Assembly: GCA_024195585.1 (NCBI GenBank)
Contig: SWBL01000220.1
Span: forward strand, 1 to 64,000
DNA length: 64,000 nucleotides
Direction: 5' to 3'
DNA from: Aureobasidium sp. EXF-3400
Lineage: Eukaryota > Ascomycota > Dothideomycetes > Dothideales > Saccotheciaceae
Position 1 is the first letter of the stretch; every line of letters starts with the position of its first letter. The position numbers and the translations under genes are program-made. The notes below the pieces were generated by a model. That model ran no database searches, was not told the DNA's origin, and worked only from the letters and a program-made list of their open reading frames with translations. This document shows, one piece after another, positions 21,861 to 35,010 of this stretch.

Positions 21861-24800
21861 ATGACCGCCGAAGTCGACGATGAATTACAGTTGATGCGCG
21901 CCTCGGCAGGATTACTGTCTGATCTTCAGGTCGCCCTCTCAAAACTGCTATGGAAACGGGGAGCAAAGCGTGTCCACCAGTTAGTTCGCACACGCGATCT
22001 CGACCATGTGATTCAATTGGTACATCTTCTATCTTCCTTCAAACTCTTATGATGTTGATACGTTGTATAGGTCGAGCCCTTCCAAGCGGAACCGCAGCTG
22101 CTCGATACCCATCTCAAAATTCTGTTGCCTCCGATCGTGGAAGCATATCTAGCTTTCCTACAGATTTCTCAACCCAAGTCAACTTCCGCTCAGACAGTTC
22201 CCCTTGATGTGGCTGCCAGTAAGCTACTGTACACCTTTTGCAAGGTCAGAGGAGAGAAGATAATCATCGGCTTCCTCAACAATGAGCCCAGGTACCTTGA
22301 GCTCATATTGTCCAATCTGGAGGACTTCAAAACCCTGAGTGCGGACTCCGATACTGCCTGGGAGAAGTCGTACATCTCGCTTTTATGGTTAACTCACCTG
22401 ATGCTTGTGCCATTCGATCTTAGTTCCATATCGAGACCCGTTCAGCTTTCGGAAGGTCATGAGCACATGTCTCTACAATCAGAGGTCCCCTCAATCGCAC
22501 GACGTGTGATAGCATTGGGCATCTACTATCTCGCAAGCGCTACTCGAGAACAAGACGCTGCTGCTAAGATGCTTGTACGTTTGGTCACCAGACCTGATAT
22601 GCAAAGCCTCAAGCTTCCTGCTGCAGTAGTGTCTTGGGCATTGACGAAGCTCCTGAACCCATCTGCTTCGCCGAACTCTAACCTGCACACCTTCCTAGGT
22701 CCACTTCGTTTCTTGGTTGGAATGACAGTGTCGGTCGATACTACAGGCATTGCTTCTCTCATACCCTCCATCTACTCCGCCGGCAAAAGACTCATGGACG
22801 ACGCGATGCTTGCTTTCCTGAGCTCGTCCGCTGTCACCAAGAAACTCGTTGTGAAGCTACTCCGGAACGTAGCACTATTGAGCTTACAGTCCTCGTTTGA
22901 CAATCTCGTTGACTTTTTCGAGGCATCTAGTGTCGTAGAAGAGACGATCGAGTACGGCCTACAATCTCTTGAAGATCGCGATACCCCGGTCAGATTCGCT
23001 GCCAGCAAAGCACTGAGTATGATAGTTCTACGACTAGACCCAGAGATGGGACATGAAGTTGTTCAGGCGGTCCTCGATAGCTTCAACGAGGACATGCCTG
23101 CCAGGCGTTCCGAAAGACCTGACTTCGGAGCTGCAAATGCGCTGAGATGGCATGGTCTCACCTTGACCCTGGCGCATGCGTTATTCAGGAGATCGGCCTC
23201 GCCGCAACAACTTCCCGAGATTTTGAACGCTTTGTTGTTGGCACTTAGTTTCGAACAGAGATCTGCTGTTGGTGTAAGTACTGGAAGCAACGTCCGCGAT
23301 GCCGCCTGTTTCGGAATTTGGTCCTTGTCACGGCGATACACCACCAAGGAATTGTTGTCCGCGGACATCTCCCTCATTGATTGGGTCTTCTATGAAGATG
23401 CTAATGCTGCGTCTATCATCCAAATAGTTGCTGTTCAGCTTCTGCTTTCTGCTTGTCTGGATCCTTCCGGCAACATCAGAAGAGGGTCGTCAGCTGCTCT
23501 ACAAGAGCTTACCGGCAGGCATCCTGATCAAGTCAGCAATGGTATATCTCTTGTCCAAGTTGTCGATTATCATGCAGTTGGACTCCGACAGCGCGCCATG
23601 GTAGATGTGGCTCAAAATGCCGCAGACCTCGATCCCATGTATCGGAAAGCTCTGCTGACTGCGCTTGGACAGTGGAGAGGCCTCGGTTCTACTGATGTTT
23701 CTTCTCGTGAGGCTGCAGCGGAGTCTATTGGTCTACTATGTGCACCCCAAACCCCTCAGCATGTCACTATCACGCTTGTACACTTGCAGCGATGTCTCGA
23801 TGCTTTCCCTGGTTCCGACATAGAACAGTGTCATGGATCTATGCTTGCGCTGTCGAAGATCATCGACAACAAGATCCTTCAACAGACCAAAAGTGATCAA
23901 CCCGATCCGAGCAAGGAAGGCATATCATATCTGCTCGCATTGTGGGGTTTGTTCATCATCATAGACGTGGGTCTCTTTCGAAGCCACACCGCGCGAGCCA
24001 TACGTGCAGAGTTACCATCCGCTGTAGCAAGACTTATAGCTTCTCTGTCGGAGCTCTCTCTGTTACCCACAGCGAGTCATTGGGATCTGCCGCCACAGAA
24101 ACTCAAGTTAAGCCAGATCGTGTCTGGTCTGATCTCTTCTTCAGAAAGTTCTACCTTACAAGTTTTGCCGCGTCTAGTCAGAGCGCTCTCACTTTTGAGC
24201 CAGTCAGGTCTTACGACGACCCCAATCCTCGATCTCTCAGATTGTCTGACCAGAATCGCGCACGATTCATCGGGTATGGTTTTGCAAGGTTCTGGGCGTG
24301 TTGTTGCTCTTGGAGCGGCGTTCCCGTGGTTGCAAGATATCTACAGTTGTGATCCGATCGCGGCTTGCAATCTTCTCTCCAACATGATCCAGACAGCCCC
24401 ATTGACCGAATGGCGGATCGTTGCTTTGCATGCCATGGAATTAATGATACAAGCAGGGGCCGTTGGCACTGATGTGCTGCCAGAGGTCCTCTTGGCGCTT
24501 GATGCAGGTCTCAACGATTACACTATCACTGAAAGGGGCGACGTTGGGTCGTTGGTACGAACAAAGGCTGTTCAGTGTGTTCAAGGTATGTGGGAAGCAG
24601 GCCAGCCACTGCTTGAACCTGCGTCAAAGCAACTTCTGCAAGGCAACATCATTCGCCTCGCTCCTGAGAAGATGGACAGGGTACGAATCCAAGCTGCAAG
24701 GTGCCTGGCACGCATCTCTGGGTTGGAAAGGTCAGTTGTTTGCTCTTGAATATTCCACTTACATCACCAGCTAACGATAGTATAGTGCTTCCGACATGGA

Positions 24801-25501
24801 TGTGACGAGCTACCAATACTTCGCGAACTTGTTCTCGCCTCTCAATCATAATCCGCCTGCCTGGAAACGTGATGCGATCTTGAAAGGAAGTATATCATGT
24901 GCTGGCGTGGGCGCAGAGGGATTACTACGAGCCTCCCGCATGGCTCTGGTCGACACGATATCGCGTGGAAGTACTGACATGAGATCTGATTGCTTGTCCA
25001 CGTTGACCAGCTTTTTGCGAGAGTTGATAGCCAAAGAAGCCGAGACTCAACCTTTATTGGAGCTCATTGCATATTTGCTAGACACTCTTCCTTCCATCAT
25101 CCCATCAGACAGCCCCTTCAAGTAAGTCCACTCAACAAGCCTCTGATCGATCACTCTAACCTGGAGTTAGCTGGCGAGTCCTGTTGTCTCTGGTCCAGAA
25201 AGCCCACTTCAAGTCGAATAATATCCCCAGGATACTGGCAGCCATCGAGGTTTACCAGGCGTTGGCTGAGATATCGACTACTCGTGCCGATACTCTGAAG
25301 AAGCTTGCGAGCATGCTGAAAACAAACCCATACCCAACGGTAAAGCACACATAGCCATAGAACGAGACCGAAAGCTGACAACATCAGGTCCGAACTACAG
25401 TTGCCGAATGCTTGTTCCTTGCAACAGACGACCAAGCTTTGAGAGATGTTGACTGGAGCAAACCGTCGCGTGCATACAATCTGAAGGTTGATGTGCGGTA
25501 A
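21861..25501 (+). CDS. CIN1: Tubulin-folding cofactor D
   Basis: Cofactor D (yeast Cin1, fission yeast Alp1, human TBCD) captures beta-tubulin and, with cofactors C and E, assembles and activates the alpha/beta dimer. Five exons (21861-22019, 22071-24730, 24786-25121, 25171-25339, 25388-25501) give 1145 residues, close to the family's 1100-1200. The N-terminal block reads VEPFQAEPQLLDTHLKILLP, with FCKVRGEKIIIGFLNNEPRY after it. Then SFEQRSAVGVSTGSNVRDAA and CFGIWSLSRRY, the signature region of the family, lead into a HEAT-like superhelix. The C-terminal part contains FNWRVLLSLVQKAHFKSNNI. All introns are 48-55 nt and phase-consistent. Confidence 0.93.
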
Positions 25502-25678
25502 TGGTTCCGCATTACGGAATATGGCCGTTTTGTTATACCTGCTTCTTCTTTCCGCACACCCCACGGCGCTGTAGGCCGCTTGCGGGGTACGTATACTACC
25601 TGCATGGTAATAAGAGCTCTTAGCTGCCAGCAACATTTCACAATCACGTAGCTATCCTTACTTGTGCGAATCGTCAAG

Positions 25679-27460
25679 ATGCTTTCTCTTCTGATAATGT
25701 TTGTTCAGACCCAGGCAATTGATCACCCCATCCGATCCATTGCCATCATACTTCTCTTGTTACCATTGTCATATTTTGTGACCAACGAGTTTGCACGGAA
25801 GAAGGCGAGAATTCCAGGTTTCGATGGACCACCAGGAACACCAGTCTTTGGTAACATCCCAGACATAAAGTACAATGCCGCGGAGAAGGTCGTTTTATTC
25901 AGCATGCATGGCGTGTGCTCTCACTGACTAGTATGCAGTACCGAGAGTGGTCAAAAATATATGGCGATGTGTATCAGATTCAACTAGGAAACATTCCTGT
26001 CATCGTTTGCAACTCTGCAGAATCAGCCCGTGTTCTATTCGGACATTTTTCACAGGCCCTCAGCTCTAGGCCAGTCTTCTACACCTTCCACAAGGTATGG
26101 ACTAGTCAAGATAATGAGTGCTGTTCGATTGGACTAATCGAAGCCTAGGTGTTATCCAACACAGCAGGAACAACCATCGGAACGTCACCGTTCAGTGAGA
26201 GTCTCAAACGTCGTCGCAAAGGTGCTGCGTCCGCCCTGAACAAGCCTTCAGTCGCCAGTTATGTCGATCATCTTGACGTAGAGACTCTGGCATTCGTCAA
26301 AGAAGGTCTGGAGTATGGAGCCGCTGGTACACAATCTGTTGACCCAATGCCCATGATCCAACGCCTGAGTCTGAGCTTAGCCCTGACGCTGAACTGGGGC
26401 ACTCGAATGGGTAGTCGAGATGATCCTCTATTCCATGAGATCACAGAAGTTGAGGAAGAGATCTCCAAGGTATGCTGCATTCGTTACAGATTCCAACACG
26501 CACTCGTTGACCTCGCTTTAGTTCAGAAGTACCTCAGGAAACTTGCAAGACTATGTGCCATTCCTCCGTCTGAACCCGTTCAGTGTTGGCTCGAAGCGAG
26601 CCAAGGAGATGAGACAGCGCCGCGATGTGTACCTGACCAAACTGAACAAAGACCTGGACGATCGCATGGAGAAGGGAACACATAAGCCCTGCATTCAGGC
26701 CAACGTCATCCAGGACAAGGAAGCAAAACTCAATAAGGAGGAGCTTACGAGTATCAGCTTGACCATGCTCAGCGGAGGGCTCGATACAGTAACGACACTA
26801 GTGGCCTGGAGCATTGCGCTGCTCGGTCAACGACCAGACATTCAAGAGAAGGCTATATCGGAGATCCGAAAGATGTATGGCGAAGATGAAATACTTTGCG
26901 CACCAGAGGACGATATGAAGTGCGCATACGTGATGGCTTTGGTCAAAGAGTGCCTGAGGTACTTGAAAGCAGCATTGATGGCTGGCGATACGTAACTGAC
27001 GACACACAGGTATTATACAGTGCTACGATTGGCTCTTCCTCGAGCGACGGTCAAGGACATTACATACGAAGGCAAGCTGATTCCGGCGGGGACGACGGTC
27101 TATTTGAATGCGTGGGCATGCAACATGGACCCAGCTGTTTGGAAGGATGCCGAAGTGTTCAGACCAGAAAGATGGATCGAGCAGCCAGATGCACCTCTTT
27201 TTACATATGGAGTTGGATACCGAATGTGTGCGGGAAGTCTGTTGGCGAACCGGGAGCTGTATCTCGTGTTCATGAGGATGCTGAGCAGCTTCGAGATCCA
27301 AAAGGGGACAGAGGTCGAAACACACCCGGTCAAGGGCAGTTCTGACCCGACGAGTCTGGTTTGTTTACCACACCGCTACGAAGTCAAGTTCAGGCCACGA
27401 AATGAGGTCAAATTGAGAGAGCAGGTGGCAGCAAGGGAAAAGATTGTGGGCGAGTGTTGA
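25679..27460 (+). CDS. Cytochrome P450, CYP504 (phenylacetate hydroxylase)-like
   Basis: Five exons (25679-25888, 25939-26094, 26149-26469, 26522-26958, 27010-27460) give 524 residues. An N-terminal hydrophobic anchor (SIAIILLLLPLSYFV) is followed by the proline-rich hinge PGFDGPPGTPVFGN. The I-helix region is SGGLDTVTTLVAW, the K-helix ExxR is KECLR, and the haem-binding loop is FTYGVGYRMCAG with Cys near residue 447. The SGGLDT variant and the C-terminal SDPTSLVCLPHRYEVKFRPR resemble fungal phenylacetate 2-hydroxylase and 3-hydroxyphenylacetate 6-hydroxylase (PhacA/PhacB), which feed aromatic acids toward homogentisate. No homogentisate-pathway gene lies nearby, so the substrate is an inference. 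It starts 177 bp after cofactor D. Confidence 0.85.
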
Positions 27461-27736
27461 TGGGAGGGAGCGGCAGCAACAAGATATAAGTCCAATATGT
27501 ATATTGTATTCTATCACAAACAAAATTGCACGCCAGAATCTGAAAGGTTTCGAGTATGATGGAGATTGGTCTATCAAGACAGACGTACGGAGTAGAAGTG
27601 AAGATGTACTGTATACCTATGCACAGACCATGTTGACGGTGTAGCGTTATCGCCGAAGAAGGACAAAGTCCAATCGCTTGTAATCGAGTACATCCAAGAC
27701 CAAGGAAAGCAAGAACGAGCATCATGACACGCTGAG

Positions 27737-30202
27737 ATGGCATTTGGCGGCCACGATTATCTGGGCAAGCGCGACGATGACCTCGGCCGTCGACCTGGCT
27801 CACAGCCATGGTCCTGGGCCACGATGCTGCGCATGCGCCGGCGCCGCCTGGCCTTCGGTCTGCTCGGAGCCTTTCTGATATGGCTGTTCATCCACAACAT
27901 TCCTACTGATCTGGGTAGCGTCGATGAACGTATGGGCCATTCGCTCCGTCCTGGACATAAGGTTAATGGCGTCGACTTTGGTTACAGGCCGCCGACTCGT
28001 CCTGCTGCTCAACAAGCTGCCCGTCCGAACACTCTTTCCAAAGAGCCCATCGGTCCTCCCCCGAAGTCGCAACCCGTCGCTCAACAGGATCACTACTATG
28101 CCGGTCCCGTCAAGTTCTACAAGTTGGCAAAGACCATCCAGGCCATTGCTCGAACCATGGGGCACAGAAAAGATAATAGGAACGTCTTATACGCTGCTTC
28201 CAACCTCAGAAGCGCTGCAAATCTGCTGCCCATGGCCTGCGAAATGGCCCGCATAGACAAGAATTTTGTACACTTTACTCTGATGGGCCGGGACGCCATT
28301 CCTCTGGAGGACGTGCTCGAGATAAATGGCATTGATCGCACCCAATGTGATGTAATCTTCCACGATGCTCGCTGCGATTACTCAGAGTATAGTACCGACG
28401 CTCGCGCAGAAGCCTCTGTAGTTGGCGCTCTTGGCCACATTCATATGTATATGCACCCGCAAGCCGTCATCACCGATGACTCCACCGTCGAAGATGCCTT
28501 CTTCATTAGAGGTCTGCGTTCGAAACTCGGTGTATTAGCCACACCGCTCATTGAGATTCCAAAGGGAAAGTACGAGGACTTCTTATGGATGACCCGCCTC
28601 GATACTGGCGGCTTGACCTCATGGCACAAGCCTAGCGTAAATATTCTCATCCACGCTCAGCCTCGATCGTCAGGTTCGCTCTTGCGTCTTTTGCATTCGA
28701 TCAAGACTGCCGACTACAGCGGCCTCTCTCATCCCGAAATCACCATCGATCTTCCACCCGATGTCGAGCCGTTTGCACGCGACTACTTACGAGATTTCGA
28801 ATGGCCTCCACACCAAGATCCTACTGGCCCACGCCAACGCAAAGTCAAGGTTCACCATCGCATTTCTACTGCAAAAACCACGACCGAAAACAATGCTCTT
28901 CGCTTCCTAGAATCCTTTTATCCTGTCGATCCTGACCACTCTCATGTCTTGTTGCTCTCAACGCAGACCGAGCTGTCGCCTCTATACTACCAATATCTCA
29001 TGTACCACGTCCTGCAACACCGTTATGCAGCATACGGATCAGATGATGGCGATAATCTCTTCGGAGTGGTGCTTGCAACTCCCGATGCCTATCTCAATGG
29101 TACCGGTCCCTTTGTTCCACTGACCATGTCTGATACCGAGAGGAAACCAAAGACGCCCGAAGACTTGACCGTACCGTTCTTATGGCAAGCTCCCAACGCC
29201 GATGCAGCTCTCATCTTCGGCGACATCTGGGCCGAAGTACACGACTATCTCAAAAACCGTCTTCGTGCGGCTCATGATACATCTTCGGTACATCAAGCGC
29301 CCACAAAACGTGCTAAACTCGTCTCGGAGACTCAACCCGGATGGCTTGAATATATGCTGGAGCTGATGCGTGCAAGAGGATGGAGAAACCACTATCCTGC
29401 TCAACTTGATGCAGGAACATGGGCTACTGTACACCGTGACCTCTTCCAAAAGCCAGAAGAGTACATGAACAAACGCGCAAAAACCGATGAGTCGCCAAAG
29501 GGAACGGAAAAAGAGACGCGACCTGACGCAGAAGAACCTTTCCTTCGCGCAGAATCAGCCGCAGATCGGATACACCGACAAGAGAAATATCTCGAACAGA
29601 AAGAGCACGATTTGCTACACCACTCTCAGCCTTTGCATGCTCTACTGCCCTACGAGACTGAGCTCACTGAGATCGCACTTTTGCCCGCACTAGATTATAC
29701 TGGACAAAAGATTGAACGCGAAAGTTTTGCGAACCAGGCAACAGAGTACCGTCCAGCGCTGAGAGCACAAGTCGGTGGTTGCAATACTGCTGAAGCTTCC
29801 AATGATCGCAAATACGACTTGGGCAAGACAAGTGATCTGTTCTGCTTTATCGGTCAACAGGATCTGCTGGAGGAGGAAGACGCAGGCAAGAAGACTGCCA
29901 AAGCTATCCTCGGGGACGGAGTGTCTTCTGAGCCGGCATCGCAGGCTGCGACGGACGCTACTGAGGGTGCGACTTCAGTTGAGGATGCAGCCGCAGGAAA
30001 AGAGGGAGTTCTTGACTCGGGAGCGAAACAGAAGTTGGCGCATATGAAGGTCGAGCCGCTTGAAATCAAGCAAGTGAACCAAGAAGAGCCAGAGAAGGAA
30101 CAAAGGGCGCCTGTCGACAAGCCCTCTTCCAAACATGGAGGAGGCACATTGAAGGCGGTCGTCGAGGACCTGGGACCTCCGAAAGCAAAGGATGGGCCAT
30201 GA
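27737..30202 (+). CDS. Type II membrane protein, glycosyltransferase-like
   Basis: Single exon, 821 residues. A short basic cytoplasmic tail (MLRMRRRRLAFG) precedes one transmembrane span (about residues 40-55, LGAFLIWLFIHNIP), so a Golgi or ER lumenal domain is likely. The lumenal part holds DNRNVLYAASNLRSAANLLP, FVHFTLMGRDAIPLEDVLEI and FLWMTRLDTGGLTSWHKPSV, then HVLLLSTQTELSPLYYQYL. The layout resembles fungal proteins annotated as family-2-like glycosyltransferases, but I cannot point to a certain DxD catalytic motif. The last 230 residues are charged and low-complexity (Glu/Lys/Ala-rich), which is unusual for a lumenal domain. Donor and acceptor are unknown. Confidence 0.65.
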   Translation: MAFGGHDYLGKRDDDLGRRPGSQPWSWATMLRMRRRRLAFGLLGAFLIWLFIHNIPTDLGSVDERMGHSLRPGHKVNGVDFGYRPPTRPAAQQAARPNTLSKEPIGPPPKSQPVAQQDHYYAGPVKFYKLAKTIQAIARTMGHRKDNRNVLYAASNLRSAANLLPMACEMARIDKNFVHFTLMGRDAIPLEDVLEINGIDRTQCDVIFHDARCDYSEYSTDARAEASVVGALGHIHMYMHPQAVITDDSTVEDAFFIRGLRSKLGVLATPLIEIPKGKYEDFLWMTRLDTGGLTSWHKPSVNILIHAQPRSSGSLLRLLHSIKTADYSGLSHPEITIDLPPDVEPFARDYLRDFEWPPHQDPTGPRQRKVKVHHRISTAKTTTENNALRFLESFYPVDPDHSHVLLLSTQTELSPLYYQYLMYHVLQHRYAAYGSDDGDNLFGVVLATPDAYLNGTGPFVPLTMSDTERKPKTPEDLTVPFLWQAPNADAALIFGDIWAEVHDYLKNRLRAAHDTSSVHQAPTKRAKLVSETQPGWLEYMLELMRARGWRNHYPAQLDAGTWATVHRDLFQKPEEYMNKRAKTDESPKGTEKETRPDAEEPFLRAESAADRIHRQEKYLEQKEHDLLHHSQPLHALLPYETELTEIALLPALDYTGQKIERESFANQATEYRPALRAQVGGCNTAEASNDRKYDLGKTSDLFCFIGQQDLLEEEDAGKKTAKAILGDGVSSEPASQAATDATEGATSVEDAAAGKEGVLDSGAKQKLAHMKVEPLEIKQVNQEEPEKEQRAPVDKPSSKHGGGTLKAVVEDLGPPKAKDGP

Positions 30203-30598
30203 TGATACGTGTACGAAATATGTATGTTACAGAGAAATGAAATGTGATATCTATACAGCAAGTGACTTTTCGTGCCTGCAAAGCAACTTTCCCCAGCTAG
30301 GCATAACGTCATGCTACTGTATACACACTATTGTCCTCCTTCAATATCTTCACATCAGGATGGAAATATGTTTGCTCGTTGGATGACCCTGTTAGACATT
30401 GAGCATAGTGTGTATATAGCGAGCTCACACTACGACAAGCTACGACAATGCTACACCAGAGGTACGAAAAAGAAATGACTGAAATTCGCGTGGTATATCC
30501 TTGCCAGAACGCCATTCCATACCAACACCCCTTCCCACTGGTGCACCATAAACCTTCAAACACCGATCGAAAAACAGGACCCATAATCAAACGCCCAC
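30203..30598. other. Convergent 3' regions, nothing further seen
   Basis: This 396-bp gap lies between the ends of the glycosyltransferase-like gene and MCM6. No supported frame or RNA gene. Confidence 0.45.
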
Positions 30599-33502
30599 TC
30601 AGACTCGAACACCATCCTCGAGATCGCAATTAGGATGTATAATGTACATAACCTTCTCATTCTGCGCTGAACTCATGCCAGACTCGTCTGCAGTGACATC
30701 GCCTCGGATACGCAAGAGGATATTGTCCTGTTCTTATAGTCAGCAACTTGTACTTGGGGTTAGAACACAATCGATTGAACGTACCTTGACCATTCTCTTC
30801 AGAACCTTCCTTGTCTTGTCTTGCAAGGCAGCATGTGCCTCGGTAGTCTCCAACTCGTGCTCCTTAGACTCAAGGTACCAGGTCACAAGATCTTCCTCTT
30901 CAACGCCATCTTCCTCTCGCTCACGGTCCGAGACGATTCTGTTGACTAGACTATGCACAATATCGCTATATTCTTGGGCTGTGATGACGGTCTTTTGTCT
31001 CGGAGGAGGCGGCGCATCATCGCCCATGATTGCATCCAGCTCATCGTCCTGCTCGGCAGCTGTTATGACATCTCCTAGGAGTTGATCGGAGTGTTCATCG
31101 TCGATATCAATATCATCTTTCTCGACACTGATGATACTTTGCCTCAGAAGCTGGAAGGCCTCGTTCACAAAGTCAGGGCTAATCTCGTCGACACAGTTTG
31201 CCTTTGCAATGGCTTCACTCAGGCGAATCATACTTTCAAGTTGTCTGACCGTGATTCTGTAAGAGTTCTTGCCAACTCCACCCTGTGAGTCGTCGGCACG
31301 CAACTCCTTGTATCTTTCGACCAGAGTGGTTTTGGCTTCGTCGGTAAAGACTGGCTGGAACAGACGTGCAAAGCGGATGTAGCGCTGAAGTGTTTCCGTG
31401 CTGAACTCTGGTGTGACGGCATTGTCGCGCAAGCGGTGGACATCAACAATGTGTTGCGCCAGTTTTGCGTCGACGGCTGGATTGCATTCGTCCAGGACGA
31501 CAAAGAAGAGATCGAAACGAGACATGATAGGAGCACTCATGTTGATGTTGGCTCGAAGTGTAGTCTTGCGGTTGTAACGGCCACCCACAGGGTTGGCAGC
31601 AGCAAGAATAGAGGTACGGGCGTTCAAAGTGGCCTGGATGCCAGCTTTGGCGATGGAAATAGTTTGCTGTTCCATAGCCTCGTGAATAGCGACCTGGTCC
31701 GAGATATCCATCTTGTCAAACTCGTCAATGGCGCAAATGCCATTGTCAGCAAGCATCAGAGCACCAGCTTCAATAGTAAACTCGCCGGTTTCTTCGTCTT
31801 TGACGACAGCAGCGGTCAAACCGGCGGCAGAAGAGGCTTTGCCAGAAGTGTAAACAGCACGAGGGATGAAGGAGCAGATGTACTTGAGGAACTGCGACTT
31901 GCTGGTACTGGGATCACCAACAATGCAAATGTTGATGTCTCCACGAAGTGCCATTCCTTCAGGCGTGGACTTGCTCACACCACCCATCAATTGCAAAAGC
32001 AGTCCCTTTTTGACGACAGTGTGACCATAGATCATGGGAGCAATGGAATCTACTAAGCGCATGAAGATGTTGTCACTGTGGACCATGGTCTTCAGCTCGT
32101 TGATCTCATTGGGACTGAGCGAGGCCAGGTACTCGGACTGAGCATCTTCACCAATTTTATCCATATCGGCATTCTTTGCCTGGTTGAGCGAGCTCATGAT
32201 GTTTGTAGCTTGACCTCTGAGTTGTTGGGTGGAGGCCTGACCAGCGGTGGAAGCGTCAGGAGTGACCATGTTGGCCAGGAAAGCCAAGCGGTAGGTCAGT
32301 TCGCGTACACCAAGGGCTTTCAGACCGCCCACACCGGTGCCACCAGCTTCGCCACCTCTGGCAGTGGAGCTGGTGTCGCGAGTGGCTTGCGGGCGCTGGC
32401 CGGGCACTCTGAATTGACTAACATCGGGGACAACGATGAGAGTACCTGTGAAGATGGACTTCTCGCCGGCCTTTGCACGGTCGACCATCTCGCCGCGCAG
32501 GATGACATCCATGGTTCTGGGCATGCTGCCAGTGGGGATTTCTGAACTGTTCTCTTGGATGCGGAGCTTCTGCCAATCGACAAAGGTGCTCTGGCGAATG
32601 TCCAGACGCCATGATTGACGATTACCGCAGGTCAAGTTGGGACATTGTGTAGGTTCCGAGTAGCGGAAGATCTGCTCAACATTGGGGACAAGTGTGTTGC
32701 AGACGTCGCAAACAAAAGTGGCTAGCGAGAGTTCGGGACGCACTTCGGATGTGCGTGTGACAGTGCCCGAGATGGACAGGAGGGAACCAATCTGGCTGGT
32801 TCGCAATTGCCGAACTCGTGAGACCAGGGGGAGGTTGTAGAATGCAAGGGTAAAGACTTTGTCGGTTTGCTGATTGGATGTCTTGTGGGTGGTTGAATCG
32901 TCGTGGCTGTCGACCGAAGCATCCTCAGTGGTTGGGGCCGAAGAGCCTGGCTGGCGATGCTGACGGAAGTAGCGAGGAGCGTGGGTAGCGATTGCATTGT
33001 GCAGGGCACGGATCATGTAAGGGTGGTAACGGTAGAAGTCTTGCTGGATGGCTTGGGCGAGTACGGGTTTGGCACCATCGAGATGCCTGTAGTCGACGTA
33101 CAGGGTGGAGAGCGAGTAGCGGGCCAGGCCTTTGATCTGCTCAATGTAGTATCTGTCGGTGGTGGCAGCGCTGGAAGCTGGAGCCAAGGCAGACGAGATG
33201 GGCTCTTCTGTGAAGGTGTTGAGGAAGTGTTCGAACTCCTGAGCCAGTCTTTCGGCCGTCGTGTCCATGACGTGCTCAACCTCAGGGCGTGGACCAGCGG
33301 TAGATGGGCCTCTACGGCTGCCTCGTACGCCGACGACTTCATCATCTCGATAAGCAAAAGCGTCGCTACCCAGACCTGGGGTGCTCACAGATGGCGGGCC
33401 TCGAGGACGGGAGCCATCTCTTTGTGTGGATCGAGCTGTCGGAGTGCGTGAATCATTGTGATCGTTGTCGGAACGGATCACGGCGTCGAGAAGAGACGAC
33501 AT
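30599..33502 (-). CDS. MCM6: DNA replication licensing factor Mcm6
   Basis: Mcm6 is one of six AAA+ subunits of the replicative helicase. Two exons (33502-30785 and 30727-30599) give 948 residues. The N-terminal MCM domain begins near RLAQEFEHFLNTF. The zinc finger is CDVC plus CPNLTCG near residue 260. The Mcm6-type block QKLRIQENSSEIPTGSMPRT follows, then Walker A GDPSTSKSQFL near 530, Walker B CAIDEFDKM near 590 and the arginine finger SRFD near 660. The start at 33502 gives MSSLLDAVIRSDND; upstream codons lack support. The last exon encodes the C-terminal winged-helix end. The gene is divergent from IDI1, with ACGCG motifs in the shared promoter, consistent with G1/S expression. Confidence 0.96.
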
Positions 33503-33791
33503 GGTATGGGTATATGAGGACAGGCGCAATTGGGGGGTTGTGCTTGCCAAACAGAAAGCCGACAAAACAACATCGGCCAAGCCTGAGACAACGCGGAGTG
33601 GACGCGCGCGATTCAATCTCGGCCCAATTGAGACCACCTTGGCGTGGGACGGGATTGGAGATTGCCATGGGTCGAGGCTCTCAGGGTCGCCCAAATTCCA
33701 CCCGGTCCACCGCTTTGTTTTCTCCCCTTGCCTCTGTCCCAGTCTTGACAAATCCGACCACTTCGAAACCTCTCAATCCGCCGTCGCCAAC
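33503..33791. promoter_or_regulatory. Bidirectional promoter of MCM6 and IDI1 with ACGCG motifs
   Basis: Only 289 bp separate the two start codons. ACGCG cores occur at 33591-33595 and 33602-33606, about 90-105 bp from the MCM6 start. These are MBF core sites, not full ACGCGT boxes. A C/T-rich stretch before IDI1 is probably its leader. Confidence 0.5.
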
Positions 33792-34698
<907 letters not shown>

Positions 34699-35010
34699 CT
34701 TTCTCTGCTCCATTTATGAGTTGCATAGATTTTCTTTAATCCTTTTTAATTACCCATGCGACAGCCCAAGGCGTTGGGGTGGCATTGGAAAAGTCATAGC
34801 GTTTGAAAGAGATACCCTATCATTATCACATGCAGAAGTCCCTTTTTTCTTGAAACAAAATTCTCACCGAATTCAATTTGATCAAAGTCAGGAAGGAAGG
34901 AACGACACCTGACAGGCAGCACTCGGCATGGCGCGTTCTTACCGTTTCCCACTATCCTCCCAACGATATAATTCGAATTGAACATTCTGCAGCCAGACTG
35001 TTACAGCGCC
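34699..35010. other. Intergenic region after IDI1
   Basis: This 312-bp gap holds the IDI1 3' region and the leader of the interrupted gene that follows. Nothing else assigned. Confidence 0.4.

Noticed and set aside
25679..30202. Secondary-metabolite cluster around the P450, glycosyltransferase-like gene and MATE transporter
   Set aside because: No polyketide, peptide or terpene synthase in the window, and the intervening genes are housekeeping.
31436..32545. Plus-strand frames of 206 and 155 codons
   Set aside because: Antisense to the MCM6 AAA+ core; shadows of the conserved gene.
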